From Mastigocoleus testarum BC008 (lineage in GTDB: Bacteria; Cyanobacteriota; Cyanobacteriia; Cyanobacteriales; Nostocaceae), in the NCBI RefSeq assembly GCF_001456025.1, contig NZ_LMTZ01000085.1, forward strand, positions 5,566-69,565: a stretch of 64,000 bases of DNA, written 5' to 3'. The notes beneath the pieces are model-generated. The model searched no databases, had not been told where the DNA came from, and saw only the letters and a program-made list of their open reading frames with translations. This document shows positions 1 through 7,111 of this stretch, one piece after another; the stretch's first letter is position 1, and each line of letters starts with the position of its first letter. Both the position numbers and the translations under genes were made by a program.

Positions 1-551
1 ATTACCAACAAGCTTTGGCTCTCAAGATCGAATTTGGAGATCGCTACTCTTGTGCGAGTACTTATCATCAGTTGGGAATTTTAGCACAACAGTTACGAGA
101 GTTTGCACAAGCAAGAAACTATTATCAACAAGCTTTAAATATCTATACAAAATTTGGCGATCGCTATTCTTGTGCTCACACTTATCACCAGCTGGGATGG
201 GTTGCCCAAAATTTACGGGAGTTTGAGGAAGCAAAAAACAATTACCAACAAGCTTTGGATATTTTACTCGAATTTGGCGATCGTTATAATTCTGCTCGAA
301 CTTATGGACAATTAGGTTTATTAGCAGAAGAATTAGAAGATTTTGCAGAAGCTCAAGTAAACTTACTGCAAGCTTTGGAAATTTTTGCTGAATTTAATGA
401 TGAGCATAGTTTAGGAGTTACTCTAAGTAATCTTGCTCGCATCTATGACGCTACAAAGGATGAGAGTATTTTGCCAGCAGTCGCGCATTTATTTGGGTGG
501 ACGGTGGAGAAGGTGAGGGAAGTAATGAGTAATTGGTTATTGGTTATTTAA
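1..551 (+). CDS. Tetratricopeptide-repeat protein, C-terminal part (5' end outside window)
   Basis: The reading frame is open from the first bases, so the gene begins upstream. It shows four consecutive repeats of about 40 residues with the core YYQQAL..(Y/F)xxFGDRYSxAxTYxQLG, the pattern of TPR arrays that act as protein-protein interaction scaffolds. The repeats are also nearly identical at DNA level, and one carries a HIP1 octamer (near 155-162), suggesting recent internal duplication. After the repeats comes a short helical tail (FGWTVEKVREVM). The last residues (SNWLLVI) are encoded by a TTGGTTA-like heptamer stretch, so the original C-terminus may have been replaced by repeat DNA. In cyanobacteria such arrays often follow an NB-ARC or CHAT module, which cannot be checked here. 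No neighbour is co-directional within 1 kb. Confidence 0.85.
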   Translation, partial: YQQALALKIEFGDRYSCASTYHQLGILAQQLREFAQARNYYQQALNIYTKFGDRYSCAHTYHQLGWVAQNLREFEEAKNNYQQALDILLEFGDRYNSARTYGQLGLLAEELEDFAEAQVNLLQALEIFAEFNDEHSLGVTLSNLARIYDATKDESILPAVAHLFGWTVEKVREVMSNWLLVI

Positions 552-563
552 CAATTTGCATTT

Positions 564-962
564 CGGACTCAATTAACCCAAGGATCCGCCTTGGATTAAA
601 ATCCCAGGCTCATAGACATTAGCGTAGCGTGGCGTAAGCCATAGTCTGATAAATCAGACTGGGTAAGCTTTTTAGTGCGTTTTAACGTACTTAGACTGTT
701 AGCCTGGAAATTGATTTCCAGGTGGAAATTTGGTCTAAACGCAGTTACTCCCGGACTCCATTAACCCAAGGTTCCGCCTTGGATTAAAATCCCAGGCTCA
801 TAGACATTAGCGTAGCGTGGCGTAAGCCATAGTCTTCTAAAGCAGACTGGGTAAGGTTTATGCCCTGCGGACACGCTACGCTAAGAGTGCGTTTTAACGT
901 ACTTAGACTGTTAGCCTGGAAATTGATTTCCAGGTGGGAATTTAGGCTAAACGAGGTTACTA
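564..962. repeat. Two tandem copies of a ~190-210 bp palindrome-rich repeat
   Basis: Copy 1 starts at 564 and copy 2 at 752, both with CGGACTC(A/C)ATTAACCCAAGG. Each copy contains several perfect small hairpins: CCAAGG/CCTTGG, CCTGGAAAT/ATTTCCAGG and, in copy 1, AGTCTGAT/ATCAGACT. Both share the GC-rich block AGCGTAGCGTGGCGTAAGCC. Copy 2 carries about 25 extra bases (TGCCCTGCGGACACGCTACG...), itself a dispersed repeat, so one repeat is nested in another. No credible protein is encoded, and the region fills the gap between the TPR gene and comB. Function unknown. Confidence 0.8.
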
Positions 963-981
963 CAAGTTATTTTTTGCCAAT

Positions 982-1695
982 TTACCCAAGCTGTCTGTAC
1001 GCTCCATCTACCAACACGGGAACACATTCACTAACATCCAATTCTGCAGCTAAATCAACATCACGCTCAAAACCCCGCTCAATTAACTCTTTCCCCGAAC
1101 CGCATTGTTTCAGCAAAGTTTTTAGATTAGGTTTAGTACTGTGAAATACACTAGCTGCAGCTTGTGCTTCCAGTGATAAACTACCCGTTAGATGAGAAAT
1201 AATTGCTCCTGCACCAACCAAATCTTCAAATGCAGGGCGAAGACTACCATCTTCCCATCTTTCTCCCGCAGGTATTACAGCTATTTTGTTTCCATAACCC
1301 ATCGCTGCTAAAGCAACCGCTCGACAATTTCTCAAACATCCAGCCAAAGTCGGAGTTTTTCTGGTTGCTAAACTGAGGGATGAACCATTGGGTGAAGGTA
1401 GTACCAACTGAGTATCCCGAGAAATTTGTGTTAATGAAGCTGGGGAAAGAGAATAACCATTACCACCTCGTTTTTGGGCTAATTCCGCATTCATAGATTT
1501 AGCAAACCGTGAAGCAGATTCATCTTTCCATTGATAAGGGAAAACCGTTGCTCCTCGACTAGTAGCAATATCAATACAGGTTGAAAACGACAGAATATCA
1601 ATGATAATGACAACATCGCTGATGGGAGCTAACTGTTTAACTCCATTTCGACCCCATTCACAGCGAATATCGAATTGGGATTGAGTGAAAGTCAT
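982..1695 (-). CDS. comB: 2-phosphosulfolactate phosphatase family protein (ComB)
   Basis: This 237-residue protein has the conserved blocks I recognise for the ComB family: an N-terminal DVVIIIDILSFSTCIDIA strand, a central LPSPNGSSLS motif, and an acidic glycine-rich block (VIPAGERWEDGSLRPAFEDL). The founding member hydrolyses 2-phosphosulfolactate in archaeal coenzyme M synthesis and uses Mg2+. Cyanobacteria do not make coenzyme M, so the physiological substrate is unknown. It is about the usual length, with start MTFTQSQFDIRCEW. It stands alone: palindromic repeats lie upstream (1701-1767) and the 564-962 repeat lies just past its stop, so it is probably monocistronic. Confidence 0.85.
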   Translation of the reverse strand: MTFTQSQFDIRCEWGRNGVKQLAPISDVVIIIDILSFSTCIDIATSRGATVFPYQWKDESASRFAKSMNAELAQKRGGNGYSLSPASLTQISRDTQLVLPSPNGSSLSLATRKTPTLAGCLRNCRAVALAAMGYGNKIAVIPAGERWEDGSLRPAFEDLVGAGAIISHLTGSLSLEAQAAASVFHSTKPNLKTLLKQCGSGKELIERGFERDVDLAAELDVSECVPVLVDGAYRQLG

Positions 1696-1700
1696 GCAAT

Positions 1701-1767
1701 GTAGAGACGTAATATATTACGTCTTTACAAGATATATTACTTGAGATGTAATATATTATGTCTCTAC
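1701..1767. repeat. Pair of GTAGAGACGTAATATATTACGTC palindromes
   Basis: A near-perfect inverted repeat spans 1701-1728 (GTAGAGACGTAAT / ATTACGTCTTTAC). A second copy spans 1743-1767 (GAGATGTAATA / TATTATGTCTC). This type of palindrome is widely dispersed in Nostocales. It sits just upstream of comB and could act as a hairpin in the leader, but nothing here shows a function. Confidence 0.7.
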
Positions 1768-1842
1768 AAGATGTATTACTTTTTGCTTTTACATATAACG
1801 ATGAAAGCGATCGCTCATCTATATCTATAACTAAATCTATAA

Positions 1843-2499
1843 CTAATCTGGTTTAACATTTGGGCAAAGATTCCCGCCTTCTACAACTGATGTTACTACA
1901 CAGCTAGCATACTTTCCTGCTGGTGTTTGAGAAGGTTTAAACACTACCAGTGCTTCTGCTTCAGATACATCACCATGTTTGATTCGTAAATCATTATTGA
2001 GGAAACCTATTTGATAGATGCTTCTGAAGGAATAAGTAGAAAACTTATCGGGTAAGGTTTTTGGTCCTGGTAATTGGACGCGGTAGGTCGCATAATTTCG
2101 CCAATTAGCTTGTGGTTGTAGCACAAATACAGCACTTTGTTGACTCTCAACGCATTCTTGCAACAATACTCCAACTGCAAGATTTCCAGTTTTTGGATCG
2201 AAACTGACTGCTTGGGGTACAAATCTCTTACCGGATACATTTTGAACGGGTAAAGTTTTTAGAGTTTCACAATTCACACCGTCAATAACTTTAACATTCA
2301 AGCTGCTAGCTTTTATGGTTCGTGTTGTCTGACCACTTTGAATTTTTAACTCAGTCCCATTATTAACAATATTTGCTGTGGGCAAAGATTGAGGTGATTT
2401 TTGAGAGATAATAGTTTGATTATTACGAGCATTTGCTGCAACAGAAAATAAAATTGATGCTGCTGTTAAAAATATTGGTAAAAGTTTTTGATATTTCAC
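1843..2499 (-). CDS. Putative secreted protein, paralogue of the next gene
   Basis: This 218-residue protein starts MKYQKLLPIFLTAASILF and has a signal peptide with likely cleavage after ANA (about residue 24). The mature part is related along its whole length to the protein encoded at 2677-3318. Shared blocks include PTANI(V/I)xxGTELKIQ, FxPKTGNLAVGV(L/V)LQEC, the VQLPGxKxLPD block and AGKYxxCVVTSVxE. Three to four conserved cysteines suggest disulfides and a periplasmic or extracellular location. I do not recognise the family and assign no function. The tandem arrangement and shared strand indicate gene duplication, with divergence mainly at both ends. Confidence 0.75.
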   Translation of the reverse strand: MKYQKLLPIFLTAASILFSVAANARNNQTIISQKSPQSLPTANIVNNGTELKIQSGQTTRTIKASSLNVKVIDGVNCETLKTLPVQNVSGKRFVPQAVSFDPKTGNLAVGVLLQECVESQQSAVFVLQPQANWRNYATYRVQLPGPKTLPDKFSTYSFRSIYQIGFLNNDLRIKHGDVSEAEALVVFKPSQTPAGKYASCVVTSVVEGGNLCPNVKPD

Positions 2500-2676
2500 T
2501 TTTTTACGAACAATAATTCTTTTGGTACAAATTAAAATACATCTGTTTTGAAGTAAATTTCGTACTTTTTTGAAGTAAATTTCGTAATTTAAGTCATTAA
2601 TCCATTTTTATCCGATCGCAGCAAATGTCGGGAACACGGAATAGGGAACAGGAAGAAAAAAGAATCTATTCTATAA

Positions 2677-3318
2677 CTAATCTGATATGACAATTGGACA
2701 AATATTCTGGTTTTCCCCAACAGAAGTTACTACACAGCCATCATACTTTCCCGCTGGCTTCCCTGAATTCCCAAACACTAACAATCCTTGTGAATCAGAT
2801 GCATCACCATGTTTGACCAGCAAATCATTAGCAAAAAAACCTATTTTGATAATATTTCTAAAAGGATAGCTAGAAAATTCATCAGGTAAAGCTTTTCTTC
2901 CCGGTAATTGCACTCGGTAAATAGCATAACTGCGCCAACTACGCTGTGGTTCTAAAATAAATACAGCACTTTGCTGAATATCAAAACATTCCTGTAATAC
3001 TACTCCAACTGCAAGATTTCCAGTTTTGGGATTGAAACTGAATCCTTGGGGAAGAAATCTTCTTCCAGCTAATCTCTGACTAGGAAAAATTTTTCTTGCT
3101 TGACAATTTAAACCATCAATCACTCTTAAATTCAAGCGACTAGCTTTGATAATTTGTGTTCTTTGACCATCTTGGATTTTTAACTCGGTTCCATCACTAA
3201 TAATGTTTGCTGTTGGTAAAGATTTCCTAGATTTTCGAATATTCCCAACCGTTGCAGAGATGGGAAATAAAATCGATACCGCAGTCAATAATATTAGAAG
3301 AATCTTGTTATATTTCAT
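2677..3318 (-). CDS. Putative secreted protein, paralogue of the gene at 1843-2499
   Basis: The frame is open from 3342, but the internal ATG at 3316-3318 (MKYNKILLILLTAVSILF) aligns exactly with the paralogue's signal peptide, so I choose that start. The mature domain has the same conserved blocks and cysteines (DGLNCQA..., LQECFD..., GCVVTSVGENQNIC). It is likely exported after removal of a roughly 25-residue signal peptide. Function is unknown. The 178-bp spacing to the paralogue, with AT-rich sequence between them, allows separate promoters. Confidence 0.75.
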   Translation of the reverse strand: MKYNKILLILLTAVSILFPISATVGNIRKSRKSLPTANIISDGTELKIQDGQRTQIIKASRLNLRVIDGLNCQARKIFPSQRLAGRRFLPQGFSFNPKTGNLAVGVVLQECFDIQQSAVFILEPQRSWRSYAIYRVQLPGRKALPDEFSSYPFRNIIKIGFFANDLLVKHGDASDSQGLLVFGNSGKPAGKYDGCVVTSVGENQNICPIVISD

Positions 3319-3380
3319 TGCTAAGTCAAAAATTTGAGTCAAACATTATTGTAGTCGCACAAATATGGCGCTATGCGCAA

Positions 3381-3411
3381 GTCAAAAGTAAAAAGTAAAA
3401 AGTAAAAAGTT
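3381..3411. repeat. Heptamer tract (AGTAAAA)n
   Basis: Four to five consecutive copies of AGTAAAA/GTAAAAA. This is a short tandemly repeated heptanucleotide of the kind common in heterocystous cyanobacteria, lying directly beside the MITE-like element. Confidence 0.8.
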
Positions 3412-3439
3412 AAACAGACGTAGTCTGTGCTATAGCGTG

Positions 3440-3595
3440 ATATCATGTCCGTCTAATTAGTTATGAAAAAATATGCTTGCTTGTAGTAGCGCTATGTCCT
3501 GACGGACACGCTAACGCTAATAGCGCCATAGTAAAGATATTGGCGCTCAAGCGCTACTACGAGCCTTATCGCAAGTGTTTTATCGGACATGATAT
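3440..3595. mobile_element. MITE-like element with 12-bp perfect terminal inverted repeats
   Basis: ATATCATGTCCG at 3440-3451 is the exact reverse complement of CGGACATGATAT at 3584-3595. Inside lies a second perfect inverted repeat, GTAGTAGCGCT (3483-3493) and AGCGCTACTAC (3550-3560). The interval of about 156 bp has no reading frame, which is the structure of a miniature inverted-repeat element that would depend on a transposase elsewhere. The flanks read TG-A on both sides, hinting at a short target duplication, but this is not certain. The rest of the gap to 3702 holds shorter AACTGATAACTGT repeats. Confidence 0.65.
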
Positions 3596-3702
3596 GAGGT
3601 GACAGCGTCATATGGTAATTACAATTATTAACTGATAACTGTAGCCCGTAAGGGCGTGGCGTTAGTCATAAACTGTTAACTGATAACTGTATATGGCGAA
3701 CA

Positions 3703-5943
3703 TCAAATAAATTCAATGACATGTTCTGAAGCTAGTTGGGAATTATCACTTTTCCAAGAACATATCAATCCCAATGAACCCGGATCGATTTCTTGGGTTG
3801 GTATATCGTCACGCAACCATTCATCACCAAATTTACGCAAACTAAATAACTCTACTCTTCCTAAATAACGCACTCCTGGTATTTTTTGACAGACTGCAAC
3901 AATGTCAGAAGAATAAACCGGTCGTCCCAAATCCCAACCTTTTTTCTCAAATCCCCCAACTAAAGGATTTAAGAAACGATATATTTGCCAGAGCACACTA
4001 GAAAGTATTTTCTCACGGGCGCGGATATTATTGTATTGCACCTCAAGCATTACCTCTGCTTTCACACTCACACCAACATACTCAGGTTCCTCTAACTTTA
4101 TTTGCACTCCCAAAGGTTTGCGATCGCTCATATAATTTAAAATTTCGGTTTTTAGTTCGCGATCGAGTGCAAGATCGCTTGGTTTTATCCCACCACTAAA
4201 GTCAAAATTAGATAGGTTTTGTTTTTGGGGTACTATTAATAAGCGTACGATTCCTGCTGTAGTATGTTCCGGTCTAGTTAGACAATAAGTGTGAGCAACT
4301 AACGGTGAAGCTTCCTTTGCAATCCTGGCGAAATCTTCTGGAGTAACCCCACATTCGCGGGTGCGTAATAACTCAGGTACTCTCAAAACTGCTTCATCTA
4401 GAGATTCCGAGTCAGTTCCGCCAAAAGCATTATGATAGTTAATTACATGTTTAACGTAAGGGATAGAATTCTTTAAAACAGTAATTTTACCTTTGCTGAC
4501 GTTGCCAATAGTACCGCCACCAGTACGATAAGCCATCATATAGATCTCAGAACCTGGAGGGGGAACTTTACCATATTGCAGTTCTAAAGCAACACTTCCA
4601 TCATTTTCTGCTGCAGGAGGCGTGTAAGTTGCTAGGTTATTATCAGTTGTATAGTTTGTTCGCCTGACGATTCTTCCTAGCGGTTGAATTCGTCCTCTTT
4701 GATATGTCTGTTGCCTAAGTTGGGAAGGTTCTCTAATCAATGGTCCGAATTGGATTGTACCAGTTTGGGAATCAATAGTATAGTGTGGGTCTTCAGGAGA
4801 AGATGCTGCAAAGTCTTGGACTTCTTCCCAACGTTCCCAATCTTCCCAGTTTTCGCTTTTTTCACCTGGAAGTTTAATGCGAATATGTTCGTCAGGAGTT
4901 CGTTCCAAGATCGGTTTACTTTGTAATTCAAATACTTGGCTTGCTTTACCATTACTCACCCCCAGTAGTTCATTTTCGATTCTGATGCATTGGGTAGCGT
5001 CTATCGCACCACCAATAGAGTTGACAGCTAAACCAACAATACTGGGTGAGTAAGCATAGGGTTGTTGGTCTGCATCAGTCTGAGTATATACGCAACGTAT
5101 CCAGTTACCACGATAGCTTGTACCGAAGCTAGTAATGGGTAATTGTTGAGGTAAATGTAAAATTACATCGGCTCCTTCTAATGGTTGTGCAATTTCGTTA
5201 AAACTAAAACCTTTAGTTCGGTCATCTTCTCTGACCCGGAGAATATTTTGCCATTTTTGACCATTCCATGCTTCCCAACTTAAGGGAGGATTATTAGGAT
5301 TAATACCTGTAGTTCTAGCAGCTTCTCCTTTAAATTTGAGGGCTATGATGTTACCTTCAATTGAATCTTCTTGGTCTTCTAAAATGACATAGAAACAGTT
5401 ACCCACCATAGTTTGCTCGAAAAGTTCGGTTTCATCTAAGTCTTGCCACTGAAAATTAGATGGGGTACAGTCATGAAGCAATTCTTGGGTAATATTGTCT
5501 TTTGTCTCTGCAGTCAATAAATATTTGAGTTGGGGATTACCGATAACTAATTCCCTATCGGTAGTAAAAATGACAGCCTCTTCTGTTTCCGTTCTTACAG
5601 TCGCAACTTCCGTTGCAAAGGGTATTCTTACTTCTTGGGGTTGAGCGGAGGATAGATAAAAAGTAAGTTCGCATGTTGCAGGAGATGGAGGATTAAGTCG
5701 GATTCCCAACAGTTCTAGAAAAGATACATAGTTGCGTCGGGGGACTTGATTAAAACGCAGTAACATTTGGTCAGTTAACCACGCAAATAACTCAATCAAA
5801 GTAATTCCCGGATCGCTGGGATTATGATTTGTCCATTCGGGACAGTAGCGAGGAATGCGAAGAATACATTCTTCTACCAAGTCTTTAAAGGTGCGATCGT
5901 CAAGATCGGATTTAGGTAATTTGGGTAAAAAATCAAAGTCCAT
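3703..5943 (-). CDS. Putative baseplate J/gp6-like wedge protein of a contractile injection system
   Basis: This 746-residue protein begins MDFDFLPKLPKSDLDDRTF and has the signature block of eCIS-type baseplate proteins related to phage gpJ/gp6 (Afp11-like): RIPRYCPEWTNHNPSDPGIT followed by LIELFAWLTDQMLLRFNQVP. The C-terminal third has the baseplate-J core (GGTDSESLDEAVLRVPELLR, RECGVTPEDFARIAKEASP). These proteins form the wedge around the spike that triggers sheath contraction. The length fits large eCIS versions. It is the last gene of a minus-strand group, 175 bp after a gp25-like gene. Heptamer repeats fill that gap, so co-transcription is likely but translational coupling is not. Only part of the injection system is encoded in the window. 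Confidence 0.88.
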   Translation of the reverse strand: MDFDFLPKLPKSDLDDRTFKDLVEECILRIPRYCPEWTNHNPSDPGITLIELFAWLTDQMLLRFNQVPRRNYVSFLELLGIRLNPPSPATCELTFYLSSAQPQEVRIPFATEVATVRTETEEAVIFTTDRELVIGNPQLKYLLTAETKDNITQELLHDCTPSNFQWQDLDETELFEQTMVGNCFYVILEDQEDSIEGNIIALKFKGEAARTTGINPNNPPLSWEAWNGQKWQNILRVREDDRTKGFSFNEIAQPLEGADVILHLPQQLPITSFGTSYRGNWIRCVYTQTDADQQPYAYSPSIVGLAVNSIGGAIDATQCIRIENELLGVSNGKASQVFELQSKPILERTPDEHIRIKLPGEKSENWEDWERWEEVQDFAASSPEDPHYTIDSQTGTIQFGPLIREPSQLRQQTYQRGRIQPLGRIVRRTNYTTDNNLATYTPPAAENDGSVALELQYGKVPPPGSEIYMMAYRTGGGTIGNVSKGKITVLKNSIPYVKHVINYHNAFGGTDSESLDEAVLRVPELLRTRECGVTPEDFARIAKEASPLVAHTYCLTRPEHTTAGIVRLLIVPQKQNLSNFDFSGGIKPSDLALDRELKTEILNYMSDRKPLGVQIKLEEPEYVGVSVKAEVMLEVQYNNIRAREKILSSVLWQIYRFLNPLVGGFEKKGWDLGRPVYSSDIVAVCQKIPGVRYLGRVELFSLRKFGDEWLRDDIPTQEIDPGSLGLICSWKSDNSQLASEHVIEFI

Positions 5944-5944
5944 G

Positions 5945-6075
5945 CTTTATCAGTTAACAGTTAACAGTTATCAGTTATCAGTTATCAGTTGTCAGTTATC
6001 AGTTATCAGTTACTTATTACTCATTACTTATTACTCATTACTTATTACTCATTACTCATTACTCATTACTCCTTA
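5945..6075. repeat. Heptamer tracts (CAGTTAT)n and (ATTACTC/T)n
   Basis: About nine copies of a CAGTTAT-type heptamer (5950-6012) run directly into about nine ATTACTC/ATTACTT heptamers. They fill the gap between the gp25-like and gpJ-like baseplate genes. They would be transcribed as a spacer in any shared mRNA. Confidence 0.85.
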
Positions 6076-6118
6076 CTTATCACCACTCACCTGTTCCCCG
6101 TTTCCTCTAGAAAGGATA

Positions 6119-6535
6119 TTATTCTCGTGGTGTAAGATAAAAGGGATACACTAAGCTACGGATGTCGGGGCTGTTTTTAGGTTTGTAGGTAATGACAATA
6201 TCTACTTTTCCCCGAATTGGATCTGGATCTGTACGGATTCCTTGAAGAGTAATGCGCGGTTCCCACATTTCCAATGCTTCTTCCACATACAGACGAATTA
6301 GTAATAATGTTTGGGTATTGAGAGGTTCAAATACTAACTCAGATAACCGCGAACCAAAATTGGGACGATATACCCGTTCTCCCAAATCTGTCCGGAGGAT
6401 GATTGCGATCGATTCTTCTATATTTGGTTTGTCAGCGCTGAGTTGGATTCCACCCTGTACGTTCATTCTGATTGGGAAACCTAATCCCGCACCAATATAA
6501 TCTGGTTCTTCTAGATAATCAATTTCTTCTGGCAT
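6119..6535 (-). CDS. gp25/GPW-family baseplate protein of a contractile injection system
   Basis: This 138-residue protein matches the gp25-like (Afp9/GPW) fold family: an N-terminal GAGLGFPIRMN strand, then the hallmark block with EESIAIILRTDLGERVYRP and FGSRLSELVFEP. The family's EPR-type motif is present as MWEPRI in the second half. gp25 clamps the inner baseplate and seeds sheath polymerisation, with gpJ/gp6 as its usual partner. It lies directly upstream of the gpJ-like gene in transcription order. Length is typical. Start MPEEIDYLEEPDYIG is preceded by a weak GGAA element. Confidence 0.9.
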   Translation of the reverse strand: MPEEIDYLEEPDYIGAGLGFPIRMNVQGGIQLSADKPNIEESIAIILRTDLGERVYRPNFGSRLSELVFEPLNTQTLLLIRLYVEEALEMWEPRITLQGIRTDPDPIRGKVDIVITYKPKNSPDIRSLVYPFYLTPRE

Positions 6536-6598
6536 TGCAGTTAATTTTCCGCGCTTGCGTATGTTATTTTATCTCACTTTATTCTTCGGCAAGCAGGT

Positions 6599-6688
6599 TT
6601 AGTGGAGTCTTTGACGGATGTTATCGATCGCACCCAAAAGATAAATTAAATCTTGTTGACTGACTTGATGGAATAGGGTGAAGGTCAT
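6599..6688 (-). other. Very short ORF upstream of the gp25-like gene, possible gene remnant
   Basis: An ATG at 6686-6688 opens a 29-codon frame (MTFTLFHQVSQQDLIYLLGA...) ending at 6599, about 60 bp before the gp25-like start. The sequence is amphipathic and protein-like, but too short to classify. It may be a residual fragment of a larger gene lost from this operon, or a leader peptide. I cannot tell which. Confidence 0.25.
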
Positions 6689-6900
6689 AGAGAATCGTTA
6701 ATTTTAAATAAACTAGATTTTACTTATTTTTGTAGAAGAATAAAAATATCTTTCGGTTTATTTTTATTAGGTTATTGACATAGTAAGATACTGCGAGCCT
6801 TATGAAACTGAGATTTAATTGTAAAAGTATTTATTTGTAAAGTATTTGGTTTAAAAAATATTTGCCTTCGTAAATAGTAAAAACTTTAAGTTTTATTGAT

Positions 6901-7110
6901 ATGTCTAAAGAAGAAGAATTGAAGCAGGTATCCACAGTGGAGATATACCAATCACCAAACTTGGTGCAGTAGTCAATCAAACTTTAGCTAAAATTCCAAC
7001 CGACGAAGAAAGTCTGAAACTTGAAAAGATATTAATACAGTTGAAAGCTCTCTTATCGACTTTCCAAAAAATAATTTACTGGTATTCTTTCATCCTAAAC
7101 ATCAAGAATG
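6901..7110 (+). pseudogene. Possible frameshifted remnant of a small gene
   Basis: ATG at 6901 starts MSKEEELKQ and then stops early in this frame. In the next frame a protein-like stretch continues (GDIPITKLGAVVNQTLAKIP, then TDEESLKLEKILIQLKALLS) up to a stop near 7110. A single frameshift near 6927 would join the two into a roughly 70-residue helical protein. It runs opposite to the injection-system genes. Alternatively it is chance coding in AT-rich DNA. The remaining part of this 576-bp gap (6536-7111) holds only AT-rich sequence. Confidence 0.3.
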
Positions 7111-7111
7111 A

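Noticed and set aside
860..1144. 94-codon plus-strand frame
   Set aside because: It starts inside the dispersed repeat and runs antisense to comB, with no protein-like features.
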